Position numbers and translations under genes: made by a program
Source: Desulfuromusa kysingii
Lineage (GTDB): Bacteria; Desulfobacterota; Desulfuromonadia; Desulfuromonadales; Geopsychrobacteraceae
DNA: 64,000 nt
Reading direction: 5' to 3'
Assembly: GCF_900107645.1 (NCBI RefSeq)
Contig: NZ_FNQN01000006.1
Location: 62,001-126,000, forward strand
In this document: piece by piece, positions 27,379 to 36,245 of the stretch
Layout: each line of letters starts with the position of its first letter
Numbering within the stretch: the first letter of the stretch is position 1
Notes under the pieces: model-generated
Database searches by the model: none
The model's input: the letters and a program-made list of their open reading frames with translations, nothing else
What the model was told of the DNA's origin: nothing

Positions 27379-27552
27379 ATGCCTTTAATATTAATGTTAA
27401 TTGTATTTGCTTGTGCTGCCTATTCTGTTGCCTCAACTAAAGGGAGGAATCGTTACCTCTGGTTTTGTCTCGGTTTCATCCTCGGTCCATTTGCAGTGTT
27501 AATTCTGGCGCTGATGTCGATTAAACCTGGTGAAGATAAAAAAATTGATTGA
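27379..27552 (+). CDS. Small membrane protein, 57 residues
   Basis: Short gene: helix MPLILMLIVFACAAYSV, a basic loop STKGRNRYLWFCLGF, a second helix GPFAVLILALM and a charged tail ending KPGEDKKID. The Gly/Arg loop followed by W-F-x-L-G-F-x-L-G-P is a pattern seen in many short two-helix membrane proteins of unknown function. The ribosome site AGGGGAG lies 6 bases before the ATG. It precedes the zinc-ribbon gene by 117 bases. Confidence 0.65.
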   Translation: MPLILMLIVFACAAYSVASTKGRNRYLWFCLGFILGPFAVLILALMSIKPGEDKKID

Positions 27553-27669
27553 TTCCGTTCTTCTCAAAAAAACACATTCTAAAATCCTTGTCTTCTTACG
27601 CTTCTTGTAAAATCTGTTATCCTTAATATGGGATCTTTCGATGATCACATTGCATAAAGGAGTGGAATC

Positions 27670-28170
27670 ATGACTGAAAACAACCAACCAAAACAAGAAC
27701 AAGAAGATGTCACTGTTTATGAAAAAATTGTGTCTCGTACCGAGGAACTTTTAGAGGGAGGACGAAAAAATCTAGATGAGGCATTAAAAAAGGCGAGTGA
27801 TGAGCTCTCCTCTGCTGGAACTTTTACCCGTGAGCAGGCGGAAAAGATCTCCTCTTATGTAAGACGTGACCTTGAACATGCTTTTGCTAACGCTAAAAAA
27901 GGCAAAGAAACGGTTAAGGAGGCCGTTGACCCTAAGCGTATTGTCGCCGGAGCACAAAGCCTTTTTTCAAAAGTTTTACTCAATGCGTCTGAAACATTAA
28001 GTGATTGGGCCAAAAAATCTGAACAGCAACTCGAGTATAAAACCGGGGAGGTGACCAGTCCTGGAACGTTAACCTGCAAAAATTGCAAGGAAGAAATTCA
28101 TATGCGGCATACCGGCCGGATTCCTCCTTGTCCTAAGTGTCATGAGACACGTTATCGAAAATCTTATTGA
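27670..28170 (+). CDS. Zinc ribbon-containing protein (DUF1451-like)
   Basis: 166 residues. The N-terminal two thirds are charged and helical (YEKIVSRTEELLEGGRKNL through SSYVRRDL), as in DUF1451 proteins, followed by a C-terminal zinc ribbon with two CxxC pairs (CKNC and CPKC) ending CHETRYRKS. Cytoplasmic; family function unknown. The ribosome site is AAAGGAG. The sequence is acidic and lysine-rich and differs from the short E. coli members in the long middle helix. Confidence 0.82.
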   Translation: MTENNQPKQEQEDVTVYEKIVSRTEELLEGGRKNLDEALKKASDELSSAGTFTREQAEKISSYVRRDLEHAFANAKKGKETVKEAVDPKRIVAGAQSLFSKVLLNASETLSDWAKKSEQQLEYKTGEVTSPGTLTCKNCKEEIHMRHTGRIPPCPKCHETRYRKSY

Positions 28171-28286
28171 CAATAATTTCCTCCCACCGATTTTATTTGC
28201 TAAATACGACTTGTTTAGTTATCATATTTAAAGTCATATATATGGTAAATAATATTTAGTGTGTTGCAAGCTTGAAAGGAAATTAT

Positions 28287-28841
28287 ATGAACATCTCGTT
28301 TTTTGCCTCTCGATGGAGTCCGTATATCGCCGGTGCTTTTGTCGGAGTGCTTGCGGTTCTATCTGTTTTAGTGACGACTGTTATCCTAGATAAACCTAAG
28401 TATATTGGGGCATCGACGACATTTGTCAGAGCCGTCGGATTTGTTGAACAGGTTGTCTCTTCTGAGCATGTGGCAGAGAACGCCTATTTTATGTCGAAAA
28501 AGATCAAGGTTGATTGGCAAATGCTTTTTGTTGTCGGTATTTTTGCTGGATCCTTGATCTCATCAAGAATGGGAAAGACCGCAAAAATTGAAATGGTACC
28601 ACCGATCTGGCGGGAGCGATTTGGACCAAGCATTGTTGTTAGAGGTGTTGGTGCCTTTATTGGCGGTATTATTTTAATGTTTGGAGCGCGAATGGCAGGG
28701 GGGTGTCCGAGTGGACATGGGATGTCAGGGAATATGCAACTTGCTGTCAGCGGCTTACTCGCCCTAGGGTTTTTCCTCCTTGGCGCTATTATTACTGCTC
28801 GGATAGTTTATGGATCAGGAGGCCGGTCATGGAACAAATAA
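28287..28841 (+). CDS. YeeE/YedE family membrane protein (first half of a pair)
   Basis: 184 residues with about four membrane helices and the family signature GARMAGGCPSGHGMSG, whose Cys is thought to relay sulfur compounds in YeeE (thiosulfate uptake). The ATG at 28287 has AAAGGA upstream; a TTG 15 bases earlier is less likely. Overlaps the second YeeE/YedE gene by 13 bases, so the two are co-translated and probably form one transporter. Confidence 0.85.
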   Translation: MNISFFASRWSPYIAGAFVGVLAVLSVLVTTVILDKPKYIGASTTFVRAVGFVEQVVSSEHVAENAYFMSKKIKVDWQMLFVVGIFAGSLISSRMGKTAKIEMVPPIWRERFGPSIVVRGVGAFIGGIILMFGARMAGGCPSGHGMSGNMQLAVSGLLALGFFLLGAIITARIVYGSGGRSWNK

Positions 28842-29353
28842 TTGGACTCATAACCGGAATCATTTTTGGGTTTTTGCTGCAGAAGGGTGAAGTCCTCCGT
28901 TTTGAAAGACAGGTCGGTTTCATGCTGCTTAAAGATATGACCATCATCAAGTTTATGTTGACCGCTGTGATTGTCGGAATGATCGGTATTTATACCTGTC
29001 ATTCATTGGGATTGATCGCATTGAGTGTGAAGGCTACTCAGGTTGCAGCCATTGTCATTGGTGGTTTGCTGTTTGGTATCGGTTGGGCGATTGCCGGTTA
29101 TTGTCCTGGAACTTCGGTCGGTGCGCTTGCTGAAGGGCGGATTCATGCTATTTGGGCTATCCTTGGGATGTTGGTGGGCGCAGCGGCTTATGCTGAGATT
29201 TATCCCTACCTTGAGAATTCTGTTTTAAGTTGGGGCTCTTACGGGAAAATAACATTACCTCAATTGCTTGGAGTGCCAGCCTGGCCGATCATTGTCGCCT
29301 TTGCTGCTTTCGGTGTTGGTTTCTTTGTCTGGGCTGAAAAGAAGGGCTTATGA
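28829..29353 (+). CDS. YeeE/YedE family membrane protein (second half of a pair)
   Basis: 174 residues, about five membrane helices, signature WAIAGYCPGTSVGALAEGR with the conserved Cys. ATG at 28829 is preceded by AGGAGG and lies within the end of the first gene; the longer open frame to 28703 runs inside that gene and is not supported. In fused YeeE proteins both halves are one chain; the pair here is the split form. Sulfur-compound transport is inferred from the family. Confidence 0.85.
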   Translation: MEQIIGLITGIIFGFLLQKGEVLRFERQVGFMLLKDMTIIKFMLTAVIVGMIGIYTCHSLGLIALSVKATQVAAIVIGGLLFGIGWAIAGYCPGTSVGALAEGRIHAIWAILGMLVGAAAYAEIYPYLENSVLSWGSYGKITLPQLLGVPAWPIIVAFAAFGVGFFVWAEKKGL

Positions 29354-29462
29354 TGATTAAACCAGGCTTGTTGCTATGTTTTGCTAATGAATAATAAATG
29401 CACGTCGAAGTATTTGGATGTTTATCTGTTTCTTCTATTTCGACACAGTTTTACAGGAGATT

Positions 29463-29678
29463 ATGATGGGTCTGTTCCGTCGTTTGTTTAAATCTAAAGA
29501 GAAGGAGGATCTTGGACCAGCTCCTCCAACAGTGCTTCCAATGAGAAATGATCCTTGCTGGTGCAACAGTGGCCTTAAGTACAAGAAGTGTCATCTCGAA
29601 CAAGATCAGATCTATCTGGAAAAGTTACGATTGAAGAAAAAGGAAGCAAGCAAATCTTGTAGTCCGAAATATGGCTGA
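29463..29678 (+). CDS. SEC-C motif protein
   Basis: 71 residues: basic, charged start (GLFRRLFKSKEKEDL), then the zinc-binding SEC-C motif RNDPCWCNSGLKYKKCH, as at the C-terminus of SecA, and a Lys-rich tail. Starts at ATG 29463 or 29466, 3-6 bases after an AGGAG site. A free-standing SEC-C domain suggests a small zinc adaptor; no partner is evident nearby. Confidence 0.78.
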   Translation: MMGLFRRLFKSKEKEDLGPAPPTVLPMRNDPCWCNSGLKYKKCHLEQDQIYLEKLRLKKKEASKSCSPKYG

Positions 29679-29692
29679 ATGTCGAGACGTTA

Positions 29693-29713
29693 AAACCCGG
29701 TGCGGGTTTAATT
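29693..29713 (+). terminator. Terminator-like hairpin after SEC-C gene
   Basis: AAACCCG-GTG-CGGGTTT, a 7-bp stem with 3-base loop followed by AATTT, 15 bases after the stop. Confidence 0.55.
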
Positions 29714-29745
29714 TCGGTTGCAAGTCATTATGAAGTTGTAATTTT

Positions 29746-29775
29746 TTGGGGACAGAACTAAAATTCTGTCCCCAA
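29746..29775. repeat. REP-like palindrome
   Basis: Perfect 12-bp inverted repeat TTGGGGACAGAA / TTCTGTCCCCAA around CTAAAA, between the SEC-C gene and the antiporter. The core GGGGACAG is reminiscent of REP elements associated with REP-type tyrosine transposases in other bacteria, from memory. Followed by ATTTAT, so it might also serve as a terminator. Only one copy is in the window. Confidence 0.5.
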
Positions 29776-29809
29776 TTTATATTTAATGTTTTGAGCTTAC
29801 AGGTTTTTT

Positions 29810-30790
29810 ATGACGTTGATTTTACCAGGTTGTGCCCTTCTTTTTGGTTTAATTCTACTGGTTTGGAGTGCTGACCGTTTTGTCGACGGGGCGGCAGCAA
29901 CAGCACAATATGCAGGAATGCCTCCACTATTGATTGGCATGGTGGTGATTGGTTTTGGCACTTCTGCACCCGAGCTAGTTGTCTCTGCAGTCTCTGCGTT
30001 ACAAGGAAATCCCGGATTGGCTCTTGGTAATGCTTATGGATCGAACATTTCTAACATTGCTCTGATCTTGGGACTGACCGCTTTAATCAGTCCAATCACG
30101 GTGAAATCAGGGGTCCTCCGTAAAGAATTGCCCATTCTGCTTGGGGTGACAGCTCTTGGCGCTACTCTTCTGCTGGATTTAACTCTGAGCCGGTTAGATT
30201 CTTGGATTTTGTTGCTGGTGTTTACCGTTCTTATGGGGTGGTCAATCTGGCACGGTTTGCGGCACCGACAAGACAGTCTAGGGACCGATGTTGATGAGAT
30301 GTTAGATGAAAACATTATGTCTCGAAGAAGCGCTTTTATCTGGCTTATTGCTGGTATTGTTCTTCTCGTTATCAGTTCACGGATTCTTGTTTGGGGCGCT
30401 GTAGAAATCGCCCGTGGGTTTGGTGTCAGTGATCTGATTATCGGTTTAACTGTGGTTGCCATTGGAACCTCCTTGCCAGAATTGGCCTCTGCTTTGGCAG
30501 CGACCCGTAAAGGGGAGCATGATCTCGCAATTGGTAATGTTATTGGTTCAAATATGTTCAATACTTTGGCTGTTGTCGGCTTGGCAGGAGCAATTCGTCC
30601 CATGGAAATAGGAGCTGAGGTGCTCTATCGTGATACTCTGTTGATGGGCCTTTTAACCGTGGCATTATTTTTGGTACGCGCTGACAAAGATGGTGAAAAG
30701 AAGATTTCTAGAATTGATGGATTGTTGCTTTTAACTATCTATCTTGGTTATTCTGGTTACTTGATTGCAAAAGTTTTTGGTGTCGCATAA
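29810..30790 (+). CDS. Calcium/sodium antiporter (CaCA family, YrbG-like)
   Basis: Inner-membrane cation exchanger of 326 residues, about ten helices in two inverted halves. Each half has the alpha-repeat signatures: GFGTSAPELVVS with GNAYGSNISN, and AIGTSLPELASA with GNVIGSNMFN, which form the ion-binding site. A central hydrophilic loop (about 145-170) separates the halves. Stands alone, with no clear operon partner. Confidence 0.93.
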   Translation: MTLILPGCALLFGLILLVWSADRFVDGAAATAQYAGMPPLLIGMVVIGFGTSAPELVVSAVSALQGNPGLALGNAYGSNISNIALILGLTALISPITVKSGVLRKELPILLGVTALGATLLLDLTLSRLDSWILLLVFTVLMGWSIWHGLRHRQDSLGTDVDEMLDENIMSRRSAFIWLIAGIVLLVISSRILVWGAVEIARGFGVSDLIIGLTVVAIGTSLPELASALAATRKGEHDLAIGNVIGSNMFNTLAVVGLAGAIRPMEIGAEVLYRDTLLMGLLTVALFLVRADKDGEKKISRIDGLLLLTIYLGYSGYLIAKVFGVA

Positions 30791-30888
30791 CTCCTTACTT
30801 TTTATCCTGATATCCTCCTCTTATCTCAACCATGTTGGTTTATTTTCTCGAGTAAGTAAAAAAGATCAAGAATCTATGACTCTATGGG

Positions 30889-30917
30889 TTGACATTCTCG
30901 AGGGAATGAATGATATT
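30889..30917 (+). promoter_or_regulatory. Promoter and operator of the Lrp-type regulator
   Basis: TTGACA, 17 bases, GATATT. The spacer holds CATTC-TCGAGG-GAATG, and TTCTCGAG occurs both here (30895-30902) and 50 bases upstream (30845-30852), consistent with autoregulation. The predicted start point falls at or next to the ATG at 30926, implying a leaderless message. Confidence 0.6.
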
Positions 30918-30925
30918 CTTTAACT

Positions 30926-31402
30926 ATGGATATAAAGAGAACGATCGACGATATAGATCATAAAATACTGCAGATACTTCAGGAGAAATCTCGGATTCCC
31001 AATGCTGAAGTCGCCCGGCAAGTTGGTATGGCTCCTTCTGCCGTTCTGGAGAGAATTCGAAAACTCGAAGATCGGCAGATAATTCAAGGATACGAAGTTC
31101 GCCTTAATCCACACCCCTTTAATCAAGGGCTTATGGCCTTTGTTCTGGTTACAGTTCAGTCAGCAAGTCGTGCTGATCTTGCTACACTTTTAACTCAAGT
31201 TACAGGGGTTCAAGATGTTCATCAGGTCGCTGGTGAAGATGGTTACTTGTTAAAGTTACGTGTGGCTGATAATGCGGAGTTGGGCAGGGTTCTAGCTGAC
31301 GAAATATGTTCTCTGGCCGGGGTGTTACAAACAAAAACCAATATTGTTCTCAACACGATAAAAGAGACTAGAAAGTTAGATTTAAACCGTTATTCATCAT
31401 AA
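30926..31402 (+). CDS. Lrp/AsnC family transcription regulator
   Basis: 158 residues: N-terminal helix-turn-helix (IDDIDHKILQILQEKSRIPN, AEVARQVGMAPSAVLERI), then the RAM ligand-binding domain with GVQDVHQVAGEDGYLLKLRV. No Shine-Dalgarno is visible before the ATG; the promoter spacing suggests leaderless translation. The decarboxylase gene follows 17 bases later in the same direction, so it probably controls that operon and itself in response to an amino acid (lysine would fit, inferred). Confidence 0.9.
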   Translation: MDIKRTIDDIDHKILQILQEKSRIPNAEVARQVGMAPSAVLERIRKLEDRQIIQGYEVRLNPHPFNQGLMAFVLVTVQSASRADLATLLTQVTGVQDVHQVAGEDGYLLKLRVADNAELGRVLADEICSLAGVLQTKTNIVLNTIKETRKLDLNRYSS

Positions 31403-31419
31403 TTTAAGGAGTCGTTTTT

Positions 31420-32694
31420 ATGCCAATGTCACAAAGTTTCAAAGATCGTCTATTCCCTATTGCCGCGCAGCTTGTAGACCATTATGGATCCCCTTTCCAT
31501 ATCTATGATGAGGTCGGGATTCGCGAAACAGGCGAGATGCTGAAGAAAATTTTTTCGGGGATTGATGGTTTTCGTGAGTATTATGCTGTTAAGGCTTTAC
31601 CTAATCCCAGTATTCTCAAGCTCATGTTTGATATGGGGTTTGGGTTTGACTGTAGTTCTATTGGTGAGCTCCGTCTGAGCCGTCAGGTTGGTGCGCGTGG
31701 CGAACAGATCATGTTCACTTCAAACAATACCAACCAAGTCGAATTTGCTGTCGCAGCCGAGGAGGGTGGTTGTGTTCTTAATCTTGATGATATCTCTTTA
31801 ATCGATAAGGTCCCAGAGTTTCCTGAGTTGATCTGTTTCCGCTACAATCCAGGGCCAAGGAGAACCGGAAATGTGATTATTGGCAATCCGGTTGAAGCTA
31901 AATATGGTGTCACTCATGAACAGGTTGTTTCTGCCTATCGTCAGGCACAACAGCGCGGGGCTAAGCGCTTTGGATTGCACACGATGGTCGCTTCCAATGA
32001 GCTTGATTACACCTATATGGTGGAAACGGCACGTATGGTTCTAGAGATAGCTGAACTGGTAGAGTCCGAGCTGGGGATCAAGTTTGAATTTGTCAATATC
32101 GGTGGAGGCTTTGGTATTCCTTATAGTCCTGACCAAGCTCCGCTGGATGTGGATTCCATGGCTGCCGAAATTACGGCTTTATTCAATGCTTTTCGGGCAA
32201 AGCATCAATATGTACCTCGGATGTATATGGAAAGTGGCCGTTTTATGACGGGTCCACACGGATGTTTAATCACCTCTGCCATTAATCATAAAAATATTTA
32301 TCGTGACTATATTGGCGTCGACGCGTGTATGTCTGCGTTGATGCGCCCGGCCATGTACGGTGCTTATCATCACCTTGATGTTATCGGTAAAGAAGCGCTA
32401 CCCAAGGATCATATCTATGATGTCTCTGGTTCGCTTTGTGAAAATAATGATAAATTTGCTGTCCAGCGGGAATTGCCGAAGATTGACGAAGGTGATATTT
32501 TGGCTATTCATGATACGGGCGCTCATGGTCATGCTATGGGCTTTCAATATAATGCTAAACTGCGCCCCAAAGAATTGTTACTTCGTGCCGATGGCTCGGT
32601 CGAATTAATTCGCCGCGAAGAAACACTTGATGACTATTTTGCAACTCTGAACTTTAAGGTAGACCAATTTCACCCCGCACAGAATAAGGGTTAG
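31420..32694 (+). CDS. lysA: Diaminopimelate decarboxylase-like PLP enzyme
   Basis: Group IV PLP decarboxylase of 424 residues: PLP lysine Lys58 in YYAVKALPNP, GGGFGIPYS phosphate loop, MESGRF, and the interface Cys340 in SGSLCENND. The last step of lysine synthesis is the usual role. The motif is CENND rather than the common CESGD, and the late motif is GAHGHAMGFQYN, so this belongs to a divergent LysA-like subgroup. Operon with the Lrp regulator and rlmD (3 bases downstream). Confidence 0.82.
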   Translation: MPMSQSFKDRLFPIAAQLVDHYGSPFHIYDEVGIRETGEMLKKIFSGIDGFREYYAVKALPNPSILKLMFDMGFGFDCSSIGELRLSRQVGARGEQIMFTSNNTNQVEFAVAAEEGGCVLNLDDISLIDKVPEFPELICFRYNPGPRRTGNVIIGNPVEAKYGVTHEQVVSAYRQAQQRGAKRFGLHTMVASNELDYTYMVETARMVLEIAELVESELGIKFEFVNIGGGFGIPYSPDQAPLDVDSMAAEITALFNAFRAKHQYVPRMYMESGRFMTGPHGCLITSAINHKNIYRDYIGVDACMSALMRPAMYGAYHHLDVIGKEALPKDHIYDVSGSLCENNDKFAVQRELPKIDEGDILAIHDTGAHGHAMGFQYNAKLRPKELLLRADGSVELIRREETLDDYFATLNFKVDQFHPAQNKG

Positions 32695-32696
32695 TT

Positions 32697-34013
32697 TTGC
32701 ACTCATTGGGTAGCTCACTGATTGGGCAAGAACTGCCACCATTAACCATTGAAACACTGGTTAATGGTGGCGCAGGCTTGGCCCGCTTTGAAGGCCGGGT
32801 GGTTTTTATCCCAGATACTGCTGTCGGCGATGTAGTCACTTGTCGGGTTACAAAGGAAAAAAAGAAGTTTCTTGAAGCTCGGATTATAGAAACAATTAAA
32901 CCATCGTCAACCCGTTGTCAGCCCGTGTGTCCTGTCGCAGGTGATTGTGGCGGCTGCCAGTGGCAACACCTCCCTTACTCTGAACAGTTATTCTGGAAAG
33001 ATTCTTTGTTTCGGGAGACGCTAGCACATCAATGTGGAATTGATATCAATAACGTATTACCTATCATACCCGCAGTCAATCCATGGAATTATCGCAGTCG
33101 GGTCCAAGTGAAGTGTCAGAATAGCTCTGCTGGATTTATCACCGGTTTTTTCCGCTCTAAAAGTCACAGTGTTGTTGCAGTGAAAGAATGTCCAGTCATC
33201 GCCCCCGAACTCAACACGTTACTTGTCCGCTTGCGTGATTGTATTGATCAGACGCCTTTTGCTGCTGATATCGCCCAACTAGACCTTGGAGTTGATGACT
33301 GTGGCTGTTGTTCTGCGGTTGTCCATTATTCGGGGCATGATGTCGATGGCCTCACTGAATTATTGATCAGTGAAAATATTACTGCTGCTCTGTTTATCAA
33401 GAATACTGTGACTAACAAGTTAGTTCATATCTCTGGCAATGCTTCCTTGCAGATCGTGGTTGATCAGCCTCCAATCCTGTTAAAATATGCGATTGGTAGC
33501 TTTTCCCAGATTAATTTAGAACAAAACCGTCTGTTAATCGAATCTGTTCTCAAGCTAGCCGAACTGAAGGGGACAGAGCGGGTGCTGGATTTATACTGTG
33601 GTATGGGAAACTTTTCCTTCCCCCTTGCTCGGCGCGCCAAACACGTTATTGGCATTGAGGGGGCAGCAGCATCCATCAACGCGGCCAAAATAAATAGTCG
33701 GCAGAATAAAATTGTTAATGTTGACTTTTATAATCAATCTGCTCAAGGGGCCCTGGTTCGTTTGGGAGATAAAGAACGTCCTGATGTTTTGGTTTTGGAT
33801 CCTCCCCGTAGTGGTGCTTATGCTACGATGAAAGAGTTGCAGGCTCATCCAGTGAATAAAATCATCTACATTTCGTGTGATCCGCAAACTCTGGGAAGAG
33901 ATTTACAATTTCTGACCCGCAATGGTTATGAACTGCTGACAAGTCAACCGATTGATATGTTTCCACAGACTTATCACTGTGAGAGCATTTCACTCCTTAG
34001 GCACCTTTCATGA
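32697..34013 (+). CDS. 23S rRNA (uracil-C5)-methyltransferase RlmD/RumA family
   Basis: SAM-dependent tRNA/rRNA uracil-5-methyltransferase of 438 residues: N-terminal TRAM-like OB domain (about 10-65), iron-sulfur cysteines C78-x5-C84-x2-C87, SAM motif VLDLYCGMGNFSFPLA and catalytic Cys in YISCDPQTLGRDL. Starts at TTG 32697, two bases after the decarboxylase stop; no better start is visible. Whether the target is U1939 (RlmD) or another uracil cannot be told. Confidence 0.87.
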   Translation: MHSLGSSLIGQELPPLTIETLVNGGAGLARFEGRVVFIPDTAVGDVVTCRVTKEKKKFLEARIIETIKPSSTRCQPVCPVAGDCGGCQWQHLPYSEQLFWKDSLFRETLAHQCGIDINNVLPIIPAVNPWNYRSRVQVKCQNSSAGFITGFFRSKSHSVVAVKECPVIAPELNTLLVRLRDCIDQTPFAADIAQLDLGVDDCGCCSAVVHYSGHDVDGLTELLISENITAALFIKNTVTNKLVHISGNASLQIVVDQPPILLKYAIGSFSQINLEQNRLLIESVLKLAELKGTERVLDLYCGMGNFSFPLARRAKHVIGIEGAAASINAAKINSRQNKIVNVDFYNQSAQGALVRLGDKERPDVLVLDPPRSGAYATMKELQAHPVNKIIYISCDPQTLGRDLQFLTRNGYELLTSQPIDMFPQTYHCESISLLRHLS

Positions 34014-34145
34014 TTCTACCACCAGACCGTCTTGGTGTGCATATATTTAAGTCATATTGAATCTCAGCTGATTATTTTCTAGGCAGTTGTTGCTGTGCTG
34101 TAAAATGGTTATAGCATTTGATTATCTTATCTATTTGAAAAATAG

Positions 34146-34583
<438 letters not shown>

Positions 34584-34663
34584 AATAATCGCTCTTGTTC
34601 GTTGTTTCCCTTTCCTTGTTTGCACATGGATAATTTATAAATCATTTAAAGGAGATATTACAG

Positions 34664-36073
34664 ATGACACCAAGTGAAGTCGTTAAGTTTGCAGAAGAAA
34701 ATAACTGTTTGATGGTAGATTATAAGTTTCTGGACTTTGTCGGGATCTGGCAACATTTCAGCACTCCGATTGCTGAATTCAGCGAGGAAACTTTTGAAGA
34801 AGGTATCGGCTTCGATGGCTCATCTATTCGTGGTTGGCAACCAATCCACAATTCTGACATGTTGCTCGTTCCAGATCCTTCAACTGTCCAAATTGACCCC
34901 TTCATTGAGGTGACAACCCTCAGTCTTATTTGTGATGTTATGGATCCAATTACGCGTGAAGGTTACACCCGTGACCCACGCTTTATCGCTAAGAAAGCTG
35001 AAGCGTTCCTTAAATCAACCGGTATTGCCGATACTGCTTATTTCGGACCTGAACCAGAATTCTTTGTTTTTGATGATGTCCGTTACGCCTCCAGTGCTAA
35101 CGAATCTTTCTATGCCGTTGATTCCATCGAAGGTGTCTGGAATACCGGTCGTGAAGAATTTCCTAACTTAGGCTATAAGCCTCGTCACAAAGAGGGCTAT
35201 TTCCCTTGCGCTCCGACCGATTCACATGTTGATTTGCGGAATGAAATGGTCCAGGTTCTGCAGAGCGTCGGCATGACCATTGAAGCTGTTCACCACGAAG
35301 TTTCAACTGGTGGTCAGAGCGAAATTGACATGCGCTTTGACTCTCTTTTGAAGATGGGTGATACCCTTAAATGGTTCAAGTATATCGTTAAGAATGTCGC
35401 TTTCCGTAACGGTAAAACGGTCACCTTTATGCCAAAACCTATCTATAATGATAATGGCTCAGGGATGCACTGTCATCAATCATTATGGAAAGATGGACAA
35501 AACCTCTTTGCCGGTGATGGTTATGGTGGCTTGTCAAAAATGGCGATGTATTACATCGGCGGGATCATGAAGCATGCTAAAGCACTTTGTGCTTTCACAA
35601 ACCCGACCACGAACTCTTACAAGCGTTTGGTCCCAGGTTTTGAAGCTCCTGTAAATCTAGCTTATTCTAACCGCAACCGTTCAGCATCTTTACGGATTCC
35701 TGTCACTAATAATGAAAAAGCCAAGCGGGTCGAATATCGTACTCCTGACGCCTCAGCTAATGGTTATCTCGCTTTTGCTGCCCAGTTGATGGCCGGTTTG
35801 GATGGCATTGAAAACAAAATTGATCCTGGTCAACCTTTAGACAAGGATATCTATGGCCTGTCTCCTGAGGAGTTGAAAGATGTTCCTGTCGTTGCCAGTT
35901 CTTTGGAGGACGCATTGGATCATCTGGAAAAAGATCATGACTTCCTTCTTAAAGGTGATGTGTTTACCCCTGATGTTATTGATATGTGGATCAGTTATAA
36001 GCGCGAGTCAGAAATTGACCCTGTAAGGATGCGCCCATGTCCAGAAGAATTTGCCCTCTATTTTGATTGTTAG
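34664..36073 (+). CDS. glnA: Glutamine synthetase, type I-beta
   Basis: ATP-dependent synthesis of glutamine from glutamate and ammonia; dodecameric cytoplasmic enzyme. 469 residues with the [26 protein letters not shown] (ATP/metal) and [18 protein letters not shown] motifs. Tyr397 is in [11 protein letters not shown], the adenylylation site of the I-beta type, so control by GlnE is expected. Ribosome site AAGGAG. Downstream of glnB, ends in a strong hairpin. Confidence 0.97.
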   Translation: MTPSEVVKFAEENNCLMVDYKFLDFVGIWQHFSTPIAEFSEETFEEGIGFDGSSIRGWQPIHNSDMLLVPDPSTVQIDPFIEVTTLSLICDVMDPITREGYTRDPRFIAKKAEAFLKSTGIADTAYFGPEPEFFVFDDVRYASSANESFYAVDSIEGVWNTGREEFPNLGYKPRHKEGYFPCAPTDSHVDLRNEMVQVLQSVGMTIEAVHHEVSTGGQSEIDMRFDSLLKMGDTLKWFKYIVKNVAFRNGKTVTFMPKPIYNDNGSGMHCHQSLWKDGQNLFAGDGYGGLSKMAMYYIGGIMKHAKALCAFTNPTTNSYKRLVPGFEAPVNLAYSNRNRSASLRIPVTNNEKAKRVEYRTPDASANGYLAFAAQLMAGLDGIENKIDPGQPLDKDIYGLSPEELKDVPVVASSLEDALDHLEKDHDFLLKGDVFTPDVIDMWISYKRESEIDPVRMRPCPEEFALYFDC

Positions 36074-36124
36074 TCCTCTTGATTTGAGACAATAATTCCG
36101 CAATTGCGGAACCTTTCAAAATTC

Positions 36125-36154
36125 AAGCCCCCGCATTGATCAATGCGGGGGCTT
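36125..36154 (+). terminator. Terminator after glnA
   Basis: A perfect 15-bp GC-rich palindrome, AAGCCCCCGC through GCGGGGGCTT, followed by TG and TCG; the T run is weak, but the stem is strong and 52 bases after glnA. Confidence 0.78.
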
Positions 36155-36245
36155 TGTCGTTGTCGATCAGCGCTAGTTTATGCTACGGGGTTTCAGAAGG
36201 GTGCAAAAACAGGTCAGTGCGGAGGGCAGGCGATTACTAAACAGG

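Noticed and set aside
30791-31419. Lysine riboswitch before the LysA-like gene
   Set aside because: The Lrp gene is adjacent and the short spacer has no room or sequence for a lysine aptamer.
34018-34036. Canonical NtrC binding site upstream of glnB
   Set aside because: The CACCA/TGGTG arms are 8 bases apart and lack the outer TGC/GCA; spacing does not fit the consensus.
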